Positions 14,848-15,140 of a stretch of DNA of 15,140 bases are shown here, one piece after another (the stretch's first letter is position 1; each line of letters starts with the position of its first letter). The stretch covers positions 1-15,140 of the forward strand of contig CALBJU010000477.1 of NCBI GenBank assembly GCA_937893205.1, given 5' to 3'. A model generated the notes under the pieces. It was not told the DNA's origin and made no database searches. It was given only the letters and a program-made list of their open reading frames with translations. This stretch comes from an uncultured Bacteroidota bacterium. GTDB lineage: Bacteria; Bacteroidota; Rhodothermia; Rhodothermales; UBA10348. Both the position numbers and the translations under genes were made by a program.

Positions 14848-14943
14848 TCAGTTGGTGTTGGGTAAGCCTGATTTTCGCTGTGTACTGAGTGCGTCCTTCA
14901 GAGCCATGGCGGCTTTCGGCCGCTTGAAAAGTATTCGTCCCAT
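14848..14943 (-). CDS. Possible 31-residue small protein upstream of nuoJ
   Basis: An ATG at 14943 opens a 31-codon frame ending in TGA. The product starts MGRILFKRPKAAMALKDAL and is basic and helix-like, with codon choices similar to the neighbouring genes. An in-frame stop lies two codons before the ATG, so it is not the tail of a longer frame. A 7-bp stem-loop begins 11 nt after its stop. No family is recognised, and with this length it could be a chance frame. A longer frame overlaps it on the same strand (14765-14950, TTG start) but gives a low-complexity, unconvincing product. Confidence 0.25.
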   Translation of the reverse strand: MGRILFKRPKAAMALKDALSTQRKSGLPNTN

Positions 14944-14950
14944 GCGTCAA

Positions 14951-15140
14951 TTATTGTTCGCCCCCACCGTCGATCTCGCTCTCGACACGTCCCTCGATAT
15001 GGCTACGCAATAGCGTTGCAATCGAGCTCCGCATTTCCGAATCTTGCGGGCGACAATGATGACCGATTCACGCTGCGACGAGAGATCTTCTTGTAGATTT
15101 CATTCCAGAATGTGATTTGAGAATTCGTCTCCCGTCCGTC
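14951..15140 (-). pseudogene. Possible frameshifted or partial gene end at the window edge
   Basis: Two overlapping minus-strand frames here look protein-like, but neither is a whole gene. One enters from the right edge and stays open to a TAG at 15003-15005 (45 codons, including ITFWNEIYKKISRRSVNRSS). Another, open from 15067 to a TAA at 14951-14953, encodes a stretch ending IATLLRSHIEGRVESEIDGG. Joining the first to the second by one frameshift near 15045-15055 would give one continuous C-terminus. This could be the end of a real gene with an assembly error, a decayed gene, or chance. No family is recognised. Confidence 0.2.

Noticed and set aside
14765..14950. 61-residue minus-strand frame upstream of nuoJ with a TTG start
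   Set aside because: Composition is unconvincing, it runs through the stem-loop at 14815-14836, and it competes with a more protein-like ATG frame on the same strand.
1..15140. CRISPR arrays, tRNA or rRNA genes, insertion sequences, cobalamin riboswitch
   Set aside because: No regularly spaced repeats, cloverleaf-like segments, transposase motifs or B12-box sequence were seen in the intergenic gaps, which are all short except for 14686-15140.

Overview
The window carries a 15-kb block of co-directional genes, all on the minus strand. Transcription therefore runs from high to low coordinates. The best-supported part is the membrane arm of respiratory complex I (nuoJ, nuoK, nuoL, nuoM, nuoN). 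A putative Na+/H+ antiporter gene (nhaD type) and a pterin-4a-carbinolamine dehydratase gene (phhB/pcd) are inserted between nuoM and nuoN. The same insertion of nhaD and pcd among complex I genes was reported for Rhodothermus marinus (recalled literature, Melo and colleagues, 2005). I therefore infer a member of Rhodothermota (the Rhodothermus/Salinibacter/Balneola side of the Bacteroidota group), probably aerobic and marine or salt-exposed. No start codon in the window has a clear Shine-Dalgarno sequence, which fits that group.

Layout from the 5' end of the minus strand. 15140-14686: no confident gene, but two micro-ORFs, traces of a possible frameshifted gene end, and a 7-bp stem-loop that may close the upstream transcript. 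14685-6764: nuoJ-nuoK-nuoL-nuoM-nhaD-phhB-nuoN, with short gaps throughout (1 nt between nhaD and phhB, 8 nt between phhB and nuoN), so probably one operon. 6656-6045: Mn-type superoxide dismutase. 5989-5342: Sfp-type 4'-phosphopantetheinyl transferase, separated from sodA by a possible terminator. 5209-1751: icmF, a fused B12-dependent isobutyryl-CoA mutase with its own G-protein chaperone domain, preceded by 132 nt with three copies of a TCAGGT motif. 1646-864: an acidic lipoprotein of unknown role. 722-48: a small exported protein resembling the DUF5683 type.

How they work together. NuoJ-N form the proton (or ion) pumping arm of NADH:quinone dehydrogenase. The peripheral arm and remaining subunits (nuoA-I) are absent here and must lie elsewhere, so the complex I genes are split into at least two clusters. 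NhaD could couple the proton gradient to Na+ export alongside complex I. Why a pterin dehydratase is co-transcribed is not known. SodA would detoxify superoxide made by the respiratory chain. The PPTase, IcmF, lipoprotein and exported protein have no evident functional link to complex I.

The hunt found no wholly new system. The most noteworthy points are the complex I/antiporter/pterin arrangement, a His/Asp-rich exported N-terminus on the antiporter, repeated motifs upstream of icmF, and the unexplained stretch before nuoJ.
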